A stretch of 64,000 nt of DNA, from positions 30,077 to 94,076 of the forward strand of contig JAWLFJ010000002.1 of the NCBI GenBank assembly GCA_041685625.1. Reading direction: 5' to 3'. Positions 23,833 through 33,084 of the stretch are shown here, piece after piece; the stretch's first letter is position 1, and the number at the start of each line of letters is the position of its first letter. The stretch is from Albimonas sp041685625. GTDB lineage: Bacteria > Pseudomonadota > Alphaproteobacteria > Rhodobacterales > Rhodobacteraceae. The position numbers were made by a program, and so were the translations under genes. Under the pieces are notes generated by a model, which saw nothing but the letters and a program-made list of their open reading frames with translations, ran no database searches and was not told where the DNA came from.

Positions 23833-25488
23833 ATGGCGCGGTTCGTCTTCATCACCGGCGGGGTCGTATCGAGCCTCGGCAAGGGGCTCGCCTCGGCGGC
23901 GCTCGGCGCGTTGCTGCAGGCGCGGGGCTTCTCGGTCCGTCTGCGCAAGCTGGACCCCTATCTCAACGTCGATCCGGGCACGATGAGCCCGTTCGAGCAT
24001 GGCGAGGTCTTCGTCACCGACGACGGGGCCGAGACCGATCTGGACCTCGGCCATTACGAGCGCTTCACGGGCGTCGCGGCACGGCGCACGGATTCGGTGA
24101 GCTCCGGGCGGATCTATTCCAACGTGCTCGAGAAGGAGCGGCGGGGCGACTATCTCGGCAAGACGATTCAGGTCATTCCGCACGTCACCGACGAGATCAA
24201 GGACTTCATCCGCATCGGCGAGGACGAGGTCGACTTCATGCTCTGCGAGATCGGCGGCACCGTCGGCGACATCGAGGGGCTGCCGTTCTTCGAGGCCATC
24301 CGCCAGTTCAGTCAGGAGAAGCCGCAGGGCCAGTGCGCCTTCATACACCTCACCCTGCTGCCCTGGATCGCCGCCGCCGGAGAACTGAAGACCAAGCCGA
24401 CGCAGCATTCGGTCAAGGAGCTGCGCTCCATCGGCATCGCGCCGGACGTGCTGGTCTGCCGCGCCGAGCATCCGATCCCCGAGAAGGAGCGCGCCAAGCT
24501 CGCGCTGTTCTGCAACGTGCGGCCGGAACGGGTGATCGCGGCGCTGGATCTCCATTCGATCTACGAGGCGCCGCTGGTCTATCACCGCGAGGGGCTGGAT
24601 CAGGCGGTGCTGGACGCCTTCCGCATCTCGCCGGCGCCGAAGCCCGAGCTCGCGAAATGGCGCGCCGTGTCGGAGGCGGTGCGCGCGCCCGACGGCGAGG
24701 TGCGCATCGCCATCGTCGGCAAGTACACGCAGCTCGAGGACGCCTACAAGAGCCTGAACGAGGCGCTGGTGCATGGCGGCATCGCCAGTCGCGTGCGCGT
24801 CAAGGTCGAATGGCTCGACAGCGAGATCTTCGAGACCTCGGACCCGTCGCCGCATCTGGAGCGGTTCCACGGCATCGTCGTGCCGGGCGGCTTCGGCGAG
24901 CGCGGGACCGAGGGCAAGATCGACGCGGCGCGCTTCGCGCGTGAGCGCAAGGTGCCCTATCTCGGCATCTGCCTCGGCATGCAGATGGCGGTGATCGAGG
25001 CGGCGCGGAACCTCGCGGGGATCGAGAACGCCGGCTCGGAGGAGTTCGACCACGAGGCGCGCGGCGTCGGCGGAGAACGGCGCTTCGAGCCGGTGATCTT
25101 CCACATGAGGGAGTGGGTCGAGGGCGACCGCACGGTGCGACGCTCGACCGGCGACGACAAGGGCGGCACCATGCGCCTCGGCGCCTACGAGGCGGTGCTG
25201 GAGGCCGGGAGCAAGGTTGCGGAGATCTACGGCGACACCCGGATCAGCGAGCGCCACCGTCACCGCTACGAGGTCGACATCGAGTATCGCGAGCGGCTCG
25301 AGGCGGAGGGGATGCGCTTTTCGGGTCTCTCGCCCGACGGTCGCCTGCCGGAGATCATGGAGATCGCCGGGCATCCCTGGTTCTTCGGGGTTCAGTTCCA
25401 CCCGGAGTTGAAGTCGAAGCCGTTCGACCCGCATCCGCTGTTCCGCAGCTTCATCGAGGCCGCGGTGCGCCAGTCCCGCCTCGTCTGA
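23833..25488 (+). CDS. pyrG: CTP synthase
   Basis: PyrG makes CTP from UTP, ATP and glutamine. The 551-residue protein has the synthase domain (about 1-270; FVFITGGVVSSLGKG P-loop, DPYLNVDPGTMSP, CEIGGTVGDIEG) and a class I glutamine amidotransferase domain (about 290-545) with oxyanion PGGFGERG, nucleophile C380 (YLGICLGMQMA) and the His/Glu pair in FHPE. Length matches the family. The start ATG 23833 gives the standard MARFVFITGG. It lies downstream of tRNA-Val; the usual Rhodobacterales partner secG is not present here. A hairpin separates it from the convergent TPR gene. Confidence 0.98.
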   Translation: MARFVFITGGVVSSLGKGLASAALGALLQARGFSVRLRKLDPYLNVDPGTMSPFEHGEVFVTDDGAETDLDLGHYERFTGVAARRTDSVSSGRIYSNVLEKERRGDYLGKTIQVIPHVTDEIKDFIRIGEDEVDFMLCEIGGTVGDIEGLPFFEAIRQFSQEKPQGQCAFIHLTLLPWIAAAGELKTKPTQHSVKELRSIGIAPDVLVCRAEHPIPEKERAKLALFCNVRPERVIAALDLHSIYEAPLVYHREGLDQAVLDAFRISPAPKPELAKWRAVSEAVRAPDGEVRIAIVGKYTQLEDAYKSLNEALVHGGIASRVRVKVEWLDSEIFETSDPSPHLERFHGIVVPGGFGERGTEGKIDAARFARERKVPYLGICLGMQMAVIEAARNLAGIENAGSEEFDHEARGVGGERRFEPVIFHMREWVEGDRTVRRSTGDDKGGTMRLGAYEAVLEAGSKVAEIYGDTRISERHRHRYEVDIEYRERLEAEGMRFSGLSPDGRLPEIMEIAGHPWFFGVQFHPELKSKPFDPHPLFRSFIEAAVRQSRLV

Positions 25489-25492
25489 GCCT

Positions 25493-25517
25493 CGCCCCCC
25501 GGCGGCGCCGGGGGGCG
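25493..25517. terminator. Hairpin between converging pyrG and TPR genes
   Basis: CGCCCCCCGGC (25493-25503) pairs perfectly with GCCGGGGGGCG (25507-25517) across a three-base loop, between the two converging stop codons. It probably serves both strands; no T-run is present. Confidence 0.6.
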
Positions 25518-25522
25518 CGCCG

Positions 25523-27313
25523 TCAGATGCTGTCGAGGAGATCCTCGGCCTCGGGCGCGTCCTCGTGATCGGGGGAGAGACGCAGACCCTCGGTCAGTTC
25601 GCGCCGGGCGTCGGACAGCTTGCGGCGGGCATGCAGGATCATGCCGTAGTGCAGCCGCACCTCGCCGACGCCGGGCAGCGCCTCGGCCGCCTCGGCCATC
25701 AGGCGTTCGGCTTCGCTGATGCGGCCGTTGCCGAACAGGATCCAGGCCATGGTGTGCTTCACCGCGGGATTCTCGGGCTGCATCTGCAGCGCGCGGCGGG
25801 CGTAGATCAGCGCCTCGGAGGCCTTGTCGTTGCGCGCCAGCACCAGCGCGAGGTTGTTCATGGCCGCCCAGTTGTCGCGCTGGTTCTCGACCACCGAACG
25901 ATAGAGGGACAGCGCCTGCTGATCCTCCCGCGCCTTGTCGAGCAGCGTGGCGAAGATGAACCTGTCGCCGACGTCGTCGGGGTTCTGCTCGATGATCTGC
26001 CGGCCATAGGCGATGGCGCGGCGCATCTCGTCGACGTCGCGCGCGGCGGTGGCGGCGATGCGCAGCAGTCTCGGCTCGCCGGGGTGACGGTCCAGACCGC
26101 GCTCGGCGACCTCGAGCGCCTCGGCGTCCCGATCCATGCCGCGGAGCAGGGCGCCGAGACGCGCCCACGCGAGCGGAATTTCCGGGTAGGCCTCGACCGC
26201 CTCCCGCGTCCGGGCGATCCCCGTCTCCAGATCGCCGGCCCTTATGGCGACCTGTGGGCGGGCGAGCAGCAGGCGCGGGCTGGCTCCGTCCCGCTCGAGG
26301 ATCCCGGCGTAGATAGCCTCCGCCTCTTCGAATTCGCCCTCGTCCATCATCGCCTCGGCGAGGCGGTGCTCGATCTCCGCCGGCACGTCGGCGAGGGCGA
26401 TGGCCTCGCGGAAACGTTCGACCGCGGCCGGATAGTCGCCGCGCGCAAGCTGGAGCTCGGCCAGCTGCACCAAGGGCGCGGGCGAGGTGGGGAAGCGTTC
26501 GACGAGGTCGTCGAACACCGCCTGCGCCTCGTCGAAGTCGCCGAGGCGGCGATGCGCCACGCCGAGGCCGAGCGAGGTGCGGGGGTCGTCGTCGCCGGCG
26601 CCTTCGACGGCGAAACGATACTGGCGAAGCGCCGCTTCGCCGCGGCCGGCGCCCAGCATCGCCTCGGCGAGCACGCGATGCATCGCGGGGCTTACGTCGC
26701 GGTCGCGCTGCCAGAGGCTGAGCATCCGGATGGTGTCTTCGAAGCGGCCGCGGGCGTTGTAGATCGCGCCGAGATTGACGCGCACGCCGGGGGTCAGCCC
26801 GTCCGGGCCCTCGTTCACGCGCTCGAAGTGGTGGACGGCGCCATCCAGGTCGCCGCGCGCCTCGAGCAGAAGGCCGAGCTTGGCATGCGCTTCGTAGAGG
26901 TCCGGCTGAAGCTCCACCGCGCGGCGCAGCGCGGTGACGGCGTCGTCCTCTCGCCCGAGCTCCATCAGAAGCACGGAGCGGTTGACGTGCGCGGTGGCGA
27001 GTTCCGGATCGAGGCGAAGCGCCGTCTCGACCGAGGCGACGGCGCCGTCGAGCTCGCCGGCGGAGCCGAGGATGGCGGCCAGAACCTCATGCCCCCGCGC
27101 CGACGTCGGATGGAAGGAGAGATAGGCGTCGGCGGCGGCCTGCGCCTCCTCCAGACGTCCGGCGCGGTAGAGTTTGATGGCGCGGTTCAGCGCCTGCTCG
27201 GTCTGCAGCTGCTCGGCGAAGGGATCCATCGAGGCCCCCGAGGCGGCGAGCGGCGGAAGGGCGGCGGTCGCGGCGACGAGGGCCACGGCGAAGCGAAAAC
27301 CGGTGGGTCGCAT
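25523..27313 (-). CDS. Exported tetratricopeptide-repeat protein
   Basis: The 596-residue protein begins with a Sec-type signal peptide (RFAVALVAATAALPPLAASGA), so it is periplasmic or membrane-attached. The remainder is a continuous solenoid of about 14-16 TPR units of 34 residues, recognisable by the W/L-G-Y/A-F-A-P pattern, for example ATAHVNRSVLLMELGREDDA, DLYEAHAKLGLLLEARGDLDG and AAMNNLALVLARNDKASEA. The arrangement resembles the PEP-CTERM-associated TPR proteins and other outer-envelope scaffold proteins, but no exosortase or polysaccharide genes are nearby. Codon use matches neighbours. It is a single gene, divergent from nothing and preceded by tRNA-Ile2. Role: protein-protein scaffold, partner unknown. 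Confidence 0.8.
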   Translation of the reverse strand: MRPTGFRFAVALVAATAALPPLAASGASMDPFAEQLQTEQALNRAIKLYRAGRLEEAQAAADAYLSFHPTSARGHEVLAAILGSAGELDGAVASVETALRLDPELATAHVNRSVLLMELGREDDAVTALRRAVELQPDLYEAHAKLGLLLEARGDLDGAVHHFERVNEGPDGLTPGVRVNLGAIYNARGRFEDTIRMLSLWQRDRDVSPAMHRVLAEAMLGAGRGEAALRQYRFAVEGAGDDDPRTSLGLGVAHRRLGDFDEAQAVFDDLVERFPTSPAPLVQLAELQLARGDYPAAVERFREAIALADVPAEIEHRLAEAMMDEGEFEEAEAIYAGILERDGASPRLLLARPQVAIRAGDLETGIARTREAVEAYPEIPLAWARLGALLRGMDRDAEALEVAERGLDRHPGEPRLLRIAATAARDVDEMRRAIAYGRQIIEQNPDDVGDRFIFATLLDKAREDQQALSLYRSVVENQRDNWAAMNNLALVLARNDKASEALIYARRALQMQPENPAVKHTMAWILFGNGRISEAERLMAEAAEALPGVGEVRLHYGMILHARRKLSDARRELTEGLRLSPDHEDAPEAEDLLDSI

Positions 27314-27482
27314 GGCGTTGATCCCGTAAGGGGGCGCAGCGTCGGACCGCGGTGCGGCCGGCGGCCCCGGCGGCGGCTGGGCGAAGTCGTGTCCGCCCTT
27401 TCCCCCGGGCGAACCGCGAGACGGTACAACGAGGGGCGCGCGCGCATCAAGCGCGGCGGCCTCACGCTCCGGCGATGGCCGG

Positions 27483-27555
27483 TGGGCCCGGCAGGATTCG
27501 AACCTGCAACCAAACCGTTATGAGCGGTCCGCTCTGACCGTTGAGCTACGGGCCC
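27483..27555 (-). tRNA. tRNA-Ile2 (anticodon CAT, lysidine type)
   Basis: On the minus strand GGGCCCG (from 27555) pairs with CGGGCCC, with discriminator A at 27483. The anticodon loop TCATAAC gives CAT. The surrounding bases (CTCATAAC, TTGGTTGC variable region) follow tRNA-Ile2, whose C34 is modified by TilS to read AUA, rather than elongator or initiator Met. Unlike the other three tRNAs here, CCA is not fully encoded (CCG follows). Confidence 0.85.
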
Positions 27556-27579
27556 GGCCGGGACGGTCGATAGCCGGGC

Positions 27580-27609
27580 GGCCCCGGCCCGTCAACGCGG
27601 GCCGGGGCC
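27580..27609 (-). terminator. Hairpin after the coxSLM-like operon
   Basis: GGCCCCGGCCCG (27580-27591) and CGGGCCGGGGCC (27598-27609) form a 12-bp stem with a six-base loop, 12 bases past the coxM-like stop and upstream of tRNA-Ile2. No T-run follows. Confidence 0.6.
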
Positions 27610-27620
27610 GAGACGCGCCG

Positions 27621-28418
27621 TCAGGCGGCGGCGACGGCGCGCTTGGTCATCACCTTGACGAGATGGGCGCGGTAGGCCGGGTCGCCGTGCAGGTCGCCGA
27701 TCATGCCGTCGGCCGGGACCGACAGCCCCTCCAGCGCATCCGCGGAGAAGTTCGAGGAGAGCGCCTCCTCGGCCTCGGTCCAGCGGAACACCCCGGACTC
27801 GGAGGCGCCGGTGACCGCGACGCGGACCTTGCCGTCCACCTCGGCCACGAACACGCCCACGAGGGCGAAGCGCGAGGCCGGCTGCGGGAACTTGGCGTAG
27901 GCGCCGCGCGCGGGAACGGGCATCCGCACCTCGACGATCAGCTCGTCTTCGCCGAGGGCGGTGGCGAACATGCCTTCGAAGAAGTCGTCGGCCGCGATCT
28001 CCCGCGTGCCGTTCGGGCCCTGGGCCTTGATCGTGGCCCCGAGCGCGAGCGCGGCGGCCGGCCAGCAGGCCGAGGGGTCGTTGTTGGCGAGGCTGCCGCC
28101 GATGGTGCCGCGGTGGCGCACCGCCGGGTCGCCGATGCGATTGGCGAGCGAGGCCACCGACGGCGCGGCGTCGGACGTCGCTTCGGCGATGGCGTGGTGC
28201 GTCGCGGCGCCGCCGGCCACGATGGACCCGCCCTCCACCTTGACGCCCTTGAGCGCCTCGATGTCGGCGAGGGAGACCAGCTGCGAGGGCGCGGCGAGGC
28301 GCTGCTTCAGCGCCGGGATCAGCGTCTGGCCGCCGCCGAGCGCCTGGGCGTCCTCGGCCTGGAGGGCCTTCAGCGCCTCCTCCACGCTGGCGGGCTTCAC
28401 GAAGTCGAAGGCGTACAT
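27621..28418 (-). CDS. FAD-binding medium subunit of form II aerobic CO dehydrogenase-like enzyme
   Basis: The 265-residue subunit carries FAD and passes electrons out of a xanthine-oxidase-family molybdenum enzyme. The two FAD motifs are clear: ALGGGQTLIP (about residues 26-35) and TIGGSLANNDPS (about 106-117). It matches the CoxM length slightly short. It is the last gene of the minus-strand order small, large, medium subunit, which is typical. No coxDEF or other molybdenum-insertion genes lie beside it. Confidence 0.88.
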   Translation of the reverse strand: MYAFDFVKPASVEEALKALQAEDAQALGGGQTLIPALKQRLAAPSQLVSLADIEALKGVKVEGGSIVAGGAATHHAIAEATSDAAPSVASLANRIGDPAVRHRGTIGGSLANNDPSACWPAAALALGATIKAQGPNGTREIAADDFFEGMFATALGEDELIVEVRMPVPARGAYAKFPQPASRFALVGVFVAEVDGKVRVAVTGASESGVFRWTEAEEALSSNFSADALEGLSVPADGMIGDLHGDPAYRAHLVKVMTKRAVAAA

Positions 28419-28479
28419 GCGGAGAGACCTCCCTTGTCGTTGGCGGGGGCGGCGCGGCGCCGCCCCCCGGAACTCCGGA

Positions 28480-30852
28480 TCACCCGGCCGCGTTCAGGGC
28501 CGACCACACGCGCTGGGGCGTGAGCGGCATGTCGATGTGCGGGACGGCGTGTCCGCCCGCGTGCAGCGCGTCGATCACCGCGTTGACGAGGGCCGGCGGC
28601 GAGCCGATGGCCCCGGCCTCGCCGCAGCCCTTCACGCCGAGCGGATTGTGCGTGCAGGGCGTCATGCAGGAATGGTCGACGGAGACCATCGGGATGTCGT
28701 CGGCCCGCGGCATGGCGTAGTCCATGTAGGAGCCCGAGACGAGCTGTCCCTCGGCGTCGTAGACGGCGTGCTCCAGCATCGCCTGGCCGATGCCCTGGGC
28801 GACGCCGCCCTGCACCTGCCCCTCGACGATCATCGGGTTGACGACGTTGCCGAAGTCGTCCGCCGCCCAGAAGCCGAGCACCTGCGTCTTGCCAGTCTCG
28901 GGGTCCACCTCGACCTCGCAGGCATAGGCGCCGGCGGGGAAGGTGAAGTTGGACGGGTCGTAGAAGGCCTGCTCCTCCAGCCCCGGCTCGAGCTCGTCGA
29001 AGGGGAAGTTGTGGGGGACGTAGGCGGCGAGGGCGATCTCGCCGAAGGCCATCGACTTGTCGGTGCCGGCGACGGTGAACCTGCCGTCGGCGAACTCCAC
29101 GTCCGAGGCCGAGGCCTCCATCATGTGGGCGGCGATCTTGCGGGCCTTCTCGATCACCTTGTTGGTGGCGTTGACGATGGCCGTGCCGCCGACCGCGAGA
29201 GAGCGCGAGCCGTAGGTGCCCATGCCCATCGGCCCCTGCGCGGTGTCGCCGTGGACGATGTCCACCATCTCGTCGGGCACGCCGAGCATCTCCGCCACGA
29301 CCTGGGCGAAGGAGGTCTCGTGCCCCTGGCCGTGCGAGTGCGAGCCGGTCCAGACGGTGATGCCGCCGGCCGCGTTGACGCGGACCGAGGCGCTCTCGAA
29401 CCCGCCGGCGCGGGCGCCGAGCTGGCCCATCAGCGCCGAGGGGGCGATGCCGCAGGCCTCGATGTAGCAGGCGACGCCGAAGCCGCGGAGCCTGCCGTTC
29501 GCCGCGCTCTCCTTGCGCCGCGCCTCGAAGCCGGCGTGGTCGGAGATCTCGAGCAGCTTGTCCATCGTCGCGTCGTAGTCGCCGGTGTCGTATTCGACGG
29601 CGACGGGCGTGGCGTAGGGAAACTGATCGGGCTGGACGAAGTTCTTGCGGCGAAGCTCCACCGGGTCCATCCCGATCTCGCGCGCCGCCTTGTCGATCAG
29701 CCGCTCGAGCTGGTAGGTCGCTTCGGGCCGGCCGGCGCCGCGATAGGCGTCGACGGGGACGGTGTTGGTGAAGACGGCCTTCACGTTCACGGTGATCTTC
29801 GGCGTCGTGTAGTTGCCGGCCATCAGCGTGCCGTGCAGATAGGTCGGAACCGCCGTCGCGAACACCGAGAGATAGGCGCCCATGTTGGCGAGCGTGTCGG
29901 TGCGAAGGGCGAGGAACTTGCCCTGATCGTCGAGCGCGAGCTCGATCTTGGTGACGTGATCGCGCCCCTGGGCGTCGGAGACGAAGGCCTCCGAACGGTC
30001 GGAGCACCACTTCACCGGCCGGCCGAGGCGCTTGGCGGCGAGGGTGACCAGCGCCTCCTCCGCGTAGTGGTAGATCTTGGTGCCGAAGCCGCCGCCGACG
30101 TCGGGGGCCACCACGCGCAGCTTGTGCTCGGGGATGCCGAGCACGAAGGCGCCCATGAGGAGGCGGATGACGTGCGGGTTCTGGCTCGTGGTATGCAGCG
30201 TGTGCATACCGGAATGGGCCTCGTACTCGCCGATGGCGACGCGCGGCTCCATCGGGTTGGCGATCAGGCGGTTGTTGACCAGCTCCAGTTCGACGACCTT
30301 GGTGGCCTTGTCGAACTCGGCGTCGGTCTCCTCCTGCGGGGTGCCGAAGGTCCAGTCGTAGCAGAGGTTGCCGGGCGCGTCGTCGTGCACCGTCGGGGCG
30401 CCCTCGGCGAGCGCCTTGCGCATGTCGACGGCGGCGGGCAGCGGCTCGAGGTCCAGCTCGATCCTCTCGGCGGCGTCGCGGGCGAGCGCGAGGGTCTCGG
30501 CGATCACGATGGCGATCGGGTCGCCGACGTGCCGGACCTTGCCGCGCGCGAGGATCGGGTGCGGGGGTTCGGCCATGGGCGAGCCGTCGCGGCTGTGGAT
30601 CTGCCAGCCGCAGGGCAGGGTGCCGACCTCGGCGATGTCGTCGCCGGTCATCACGTCGAGCACGCCGGGCGCGGCCTTCGCCGCCGAGGCGTCCACCTTG
30701 GCGATCTTCGCGTGCGCCATCGTCGAGCGCAGAACGTAGGCGTAGGCCTGACCCGCGACGTTGATGTCGTCGGTGTAGCGGCCCTTGCCGGTGAGGAAGC
30801 GCACGTCCTCGCGCCGCTTGGTGCTGGCGCCGATGCCGAAGTCCTTGGGCAT
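28480..30852 (-). CDS. Molybdopterin-binding large subunit, form II CO dehydrogenase-like
   Basis: The 790-residue subunit binds the molybdenum-cytosine dinucleotide cofactor. It has the FGIG-start of the family (DFGIGASTKRRED), the cofactor motif VGGGFGTKI (252-260), the catalytic-loop AYRGAGR (369-375), and E745 in KGCGEAGAIGSP as the essential carboxylate. The AYRGAGR loop defines form II (OMP) proteins; true CO dehydrogenases (form I) carry AYXCSFR with the copper-binding cysteine. CO oxidation is therefore doubtful and the substrate is likely another aldehyde, purine or small molecule. ATG 30852 (MPKDFGIG) has GGGAGAGA upstream. The frame runs open further 5', but this is antisense-type openness of GC-rich DNA. 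Confidence 0.9.
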   Translation of the reverse strand: MPKDFGIGASTKRREDVRFLTGKGRYTDDINVAGQAYAYVLRSTMAHAKIAKVDASAAKAAPGVLDVMTGDDIAEVGTLPCGWQIHSRDGSPMAEPPHPILARGKVRHVGDPIAIVIAETLALARDAAERIELDLEPLPAAVDMRKALAEGAPTVHDDAPGNLCYDWTFGTPQEETDAEFDKATKVVELELVNNRLIANPMEPRVAIGEYEAHSGMHTLHTTSQNPHVIRLLMGAFVLGIPEHKLRVVAPDVGGGFGTKIYHYAEEALVTLAAKRLGRPVKWCSDRSEAFVSDAQGRDHVTKIELALDDQGKFLALRTDTLANMGAYLSVFATAVPTYLHGTLMAGNYTTPKITVNVKAVFTNTVPVDAYRGAGRPEATYQLERLIDKAAREIGMDPVELRRKNFVQPDQFPYATPVAVEYDTGDYDATMDKLLEISDHAGFEARRKESAANGRLRGFGVACYIEACGIAPSALMGQLGARAGGFESASVRVNAAGGITVWTGSHSHGQGHETSFAQVVAEMLGVPDEMVDIVHGDTAQGPMGMGTYGSRSLAVGGTAIVNATNKVIEKARKIAAHMMEASASDVEFADGRFTVAGTDKSMAFGEIALAAYVPHNFPFDELEPGLEEQAFYDPSNFTFPAGAYACEVEVDPETGKTQVLGFWAADDFGNVVNPMIVEGQVQGGVAQGIGQAMLEHAVYDAEGQLVSGSYMDYAMPRADDIPMVSVDHSCMTPCTHNPLGVKGCGEAGAIGSPPALVNAVIDALHAGGHAVPHIDMPLTPQRVWSALNAAG

Positions 30853-31010
30853 GATCTCTCTCCCTGGATCGTCCCTTCCCCGCGGGGCGGCGCGCTCCAC
30901 CATAGGGCGCGCGGGTCCCGCGGGGGGTCGCCGCCGAACGGGCGGCGGGCCGGCGGCGCCCTCCCACGCGCGCCGTCCTCGGCGGGGGCCGCGGCCCCCG
31001 CCGTGGCCGC

Positions 31011-31499
31011 TCACTCGGCCGCGGTGGCCGAGGCGCGCATCTTCTGCGCCGCGTCCTGGATCGACTTCACGATGTTGTGGTAGCCGGTGCAGCGGCAGAG
31101 GTTGCCCTCGAGATACTCGCGGATCTCGTGCTCGGAGGGGTCCGGGTTGCGCTGCAGCAGGTCGGCCGCGGTCATCACCATGCCCGGCGTGCAGAAGCCG
31201 CACTGCAGACCGTGATTGTCCTGGAACGCCTGCTGGATCGGCGAGAGGGAGCCGTCGGCGTCGGCCATGCCCTCGATCGTCTTCACCTCGGTCCCGGCGG
31301 CGTCGGAGGCGAACACCGAGCAGGCCTTGACGCTCTCGCCGTTCATCAGCACGACGCAGGCGCCGCACTGCGAGGTGTCGCAGCCGACATGGGTTCCGGT
31401 GAGGCCCAGGTTCTCCCGCAGGAACTGCACGAGGAGGGTGCGCCCCTCCACTTCGCCGGCCACGGCCTTGCCGTTCACCCGCATCGATACGACCGCCAT
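31011..31499 (-). CDS. [2Fe-2S] small subunit, form II CO dehydrogenase-like
   Basis: The 162-residue iron-sulfur subunit holds two clusters: the plant-type cluster with C40, C45, C48 and C60 (VGCDTSQCGAC and KAC) and the second with C100, C103, C135 and C137 (QCGFCTPGM and CRCTGYHNI). All eight ligands are present. It is the first gene of the operon, 158 bases before the large subunit. Start ATG 31499 follows GGGAGGCTCCTCA. It is downstream of, and on the same strand as, pccR, with 90 bases between, so readthrough from the regulator is possible. Confidence 0.92.
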   Translation of the reverse strand: MAVVSMRVNGKAVAGEVEGRTLLVQFLRENLGLTGTHVGCDTSQCGACVVLMNGESVKACSVFASDAAGTEVKTIEGMADADGSLSPIQQAFQDNHGLQCGFCTPGMVMTAADLLQRNPDPSEHEIREYLEGNLCRCTGYHNIVKSIQDAAQKMRASATAAE

Positions 31500-31589
31500 T
31501 GAGGAGCCTCCCTTGTTCGGAACGCGGCCGCGCCCCGAGGGGTCGGCCGCAGCGCGGTTTTCGACACCCTACGGTCTTCGCGCGCCGGG

Positions 31590-33056
31590 TCAATCGCGGC
31601 GTTGGCTTGCGTCCTCCGCGGCGGGCCGGACCGGGCGGCGCGCCCCGGCGAGCCGGTAGGGCAGCACGTCGCGCCGGGCGTGGTCGATCTCGAGCGCCGC
31701 CTCCAGCGGCGGCACCGAACGCTGGTGGCAGTCGCGCCGGTCGCAGATGCGGCAGGAGACGCCGATCGGCTCGTAGGAGGCGGCCGAGGCGAGGTCGAGA
31801 TCGTCGGCGTAGACGAGGCGTCCGGCGTGGCGCACCTCGCAGCCGAGGGCGATGGCGTAGCGGCGGGTGGGCTTGCGGAAGCCCCCGCCGGGCTTGGCGA
31901 CGGCGGTGGCGAGGCAGACGTAGCGCGCGCCGTCGGGGGTTTCCGCGAGCTGGCGCAGGATCCGCCCGGGCGTCTCGAAGGCGCGGTGCACGTTCCAGAG
32001 CGGGCAGGCCGAGCCGTAGCGGGCGAACTGGAGCCGCGTCGCGGAGTGGCGCTTGGTGATGGTCCCGGCCTGGTCGACGCGCACGAAGAAGAACGGCACG
32101 CCCTTGGCGCCCGGGCGCTGCAGCGTCGAAAGACGGTGGCCGATCTGCTCGAGGCTGGCGCCGAAGCGGTCGGCCAGCGCCTCGAGGTCGTGGCGCGTCT
32201 CTTCGGCGGCGCTCTGGAAGCGGACGTAGGGCAGGAGGGCGGCGCCGGCGAAATGGTTGGCGAGGCCGATGCGCGCGATCTCCCGCGCCTCTTCGCCGGC
32301 GAAGCCGGCGAGGTCCAGGGTGGCGTCGATCAGGTCGCCATGCGCCGAGAGCGCGACCTGGTGGGCGAGCTGGAAGGCGCGGGTGGCGGGCGCGGCGCGG
32401 GCCGAGAGGGAGAGGACGTCGCCGTCGAGGCGGCGAAGCTCCGGCATGTCCGCGAGCCGCACGGCGATGCCGGTGCGCGCCTCGAGCCAGGCGGCGGCGC
32501 CGGCGAGGCGGTCCTTCGCGGGGTCGGGATCGGCGAAGCCCGAGTCCTCGGCGAAGCGCTCGGCGGCGCGGTCGACGGCGTCGACGTAGTTGTCGCAGTA
32601 ATGGAAGAAGTCCCGCACCGCCTCCCAGGGCTGGGGGGCGAGCGTGTCCTCGCGCCCCAGCGCGTCGTCGAGCGAGGCGAGGCGCTCGCCGCGCGCGCGG
32701 TAGGCGGCGTGGAGCGAGAGGAAGGCCCGGGCGAGGGCGGGAGCGTTGGAGGCGAGGAGATCGACGTCGGCGGCCGGCGCGCCGGCGCCGTCGAAGACCG
32801 GATCGGCGAGGGCTTCGCGGAGGTCGGCCGCGAGGCGGTCGGCCTCGCCCACGGCGAGGGAGGGCAGCGCGACCTCGAAGCGCTGCGCCAGCGCCAGCAG
32901 CACCGTCGCCGAGACGGGGCGGTGGTTGTTCTCCATCTGGTTGAGGTAGGAGAGGGAGACGCCGAGCGCCTCCGCGAAGGCGGCCTGGGTGAGGCCCTCC
33001 CGGCGGCGCACCTCGCGCAGGCGCGCGCCGGCGTAGAGCTTGCGGGCGCGGGTCAT
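31590..33056 (-). CDS. pccR: Short-chain fatty acyl-CoA regulator, PccR-type
   Basis: This 488-residue regulator of the ScfR family has an N-terminal Xre-type helix-turn-helix (about 8-62; LREVRRREGLTQAAFAEALGV, SLSYLNQMENNHRPVS), a middle ImmA/IrrE-like region (about 195-260; no complete HExxH is seen, only LAHQVALSAHGD), and the C-terminal DUF2083 domain with its Cys-rich end (CRICDRRDCHQR). In Rhodobacter sphaeroides PccR activates propionyl-CoA carboxylase genes, and here the gene is likewise divergent from pccB with 146 bases between. RamB and MccR are relatives. The intergenic space holds repeated TTCGC elements (33085-33139), the likely binding sites. The ligand is expected to be an acyl-CoA. 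Confidence 0.88.
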   Translation of the reverse strand: MTRARKLYAGARLREVRRREGLTQAAFAEALGVSLSYLNQMENNHRPVSATVLLALAQRFEVALPSLAVGEADRLAADLREALADPVFDGAGAPAADVDLLASNAPALARAFLSLHAAYRARGERLASLDDALGREDTLAPQPWEAVRDFFHYCDNYVDAVDRAAERFAEDSGFADPDPAKDRLAGAAAWLEARTGIAVRLADMPELRRLDGDVLSLSARAAPATRAFQLAHQVALSAHGDLIDATLDLAGFAGEEAREIARIGLANHFAGAALLPYVRFQSAAEETRHDLEALADRFGASLEQIGHRLSTLQRPGAKGVPFFFVRVDQAGTITKRHSATRLQFARYGSACPLWNVHRAFETPGRILRQLAETPDGARYVCLATAVAKPGGGFRKPTRRYAIALGCEVRHAGRLVYADDLDLASAASYEPIGVSCRICDRRDCHQRSVPPLEAALEIDHARRDVLPYRLAGARRPVRPAAEDASQRRD

Positions 33057-33084
33057 GGGCGGCCTCCGGCCCCGGTCCGGGGGC

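Noticed and set aside
27483..27555. tRNA-Met
   Set aside because: The anticodon is CAT, but the acceptor stem and variable-region bases follow tRNA-Ile2.
28480..31499. True aerobic CO dehydrogenase (coxSLM, form I)
   Set aside because: The active-site loop is AYRGAGR instead of AYXCSFR, and no accessory cox genes are near.
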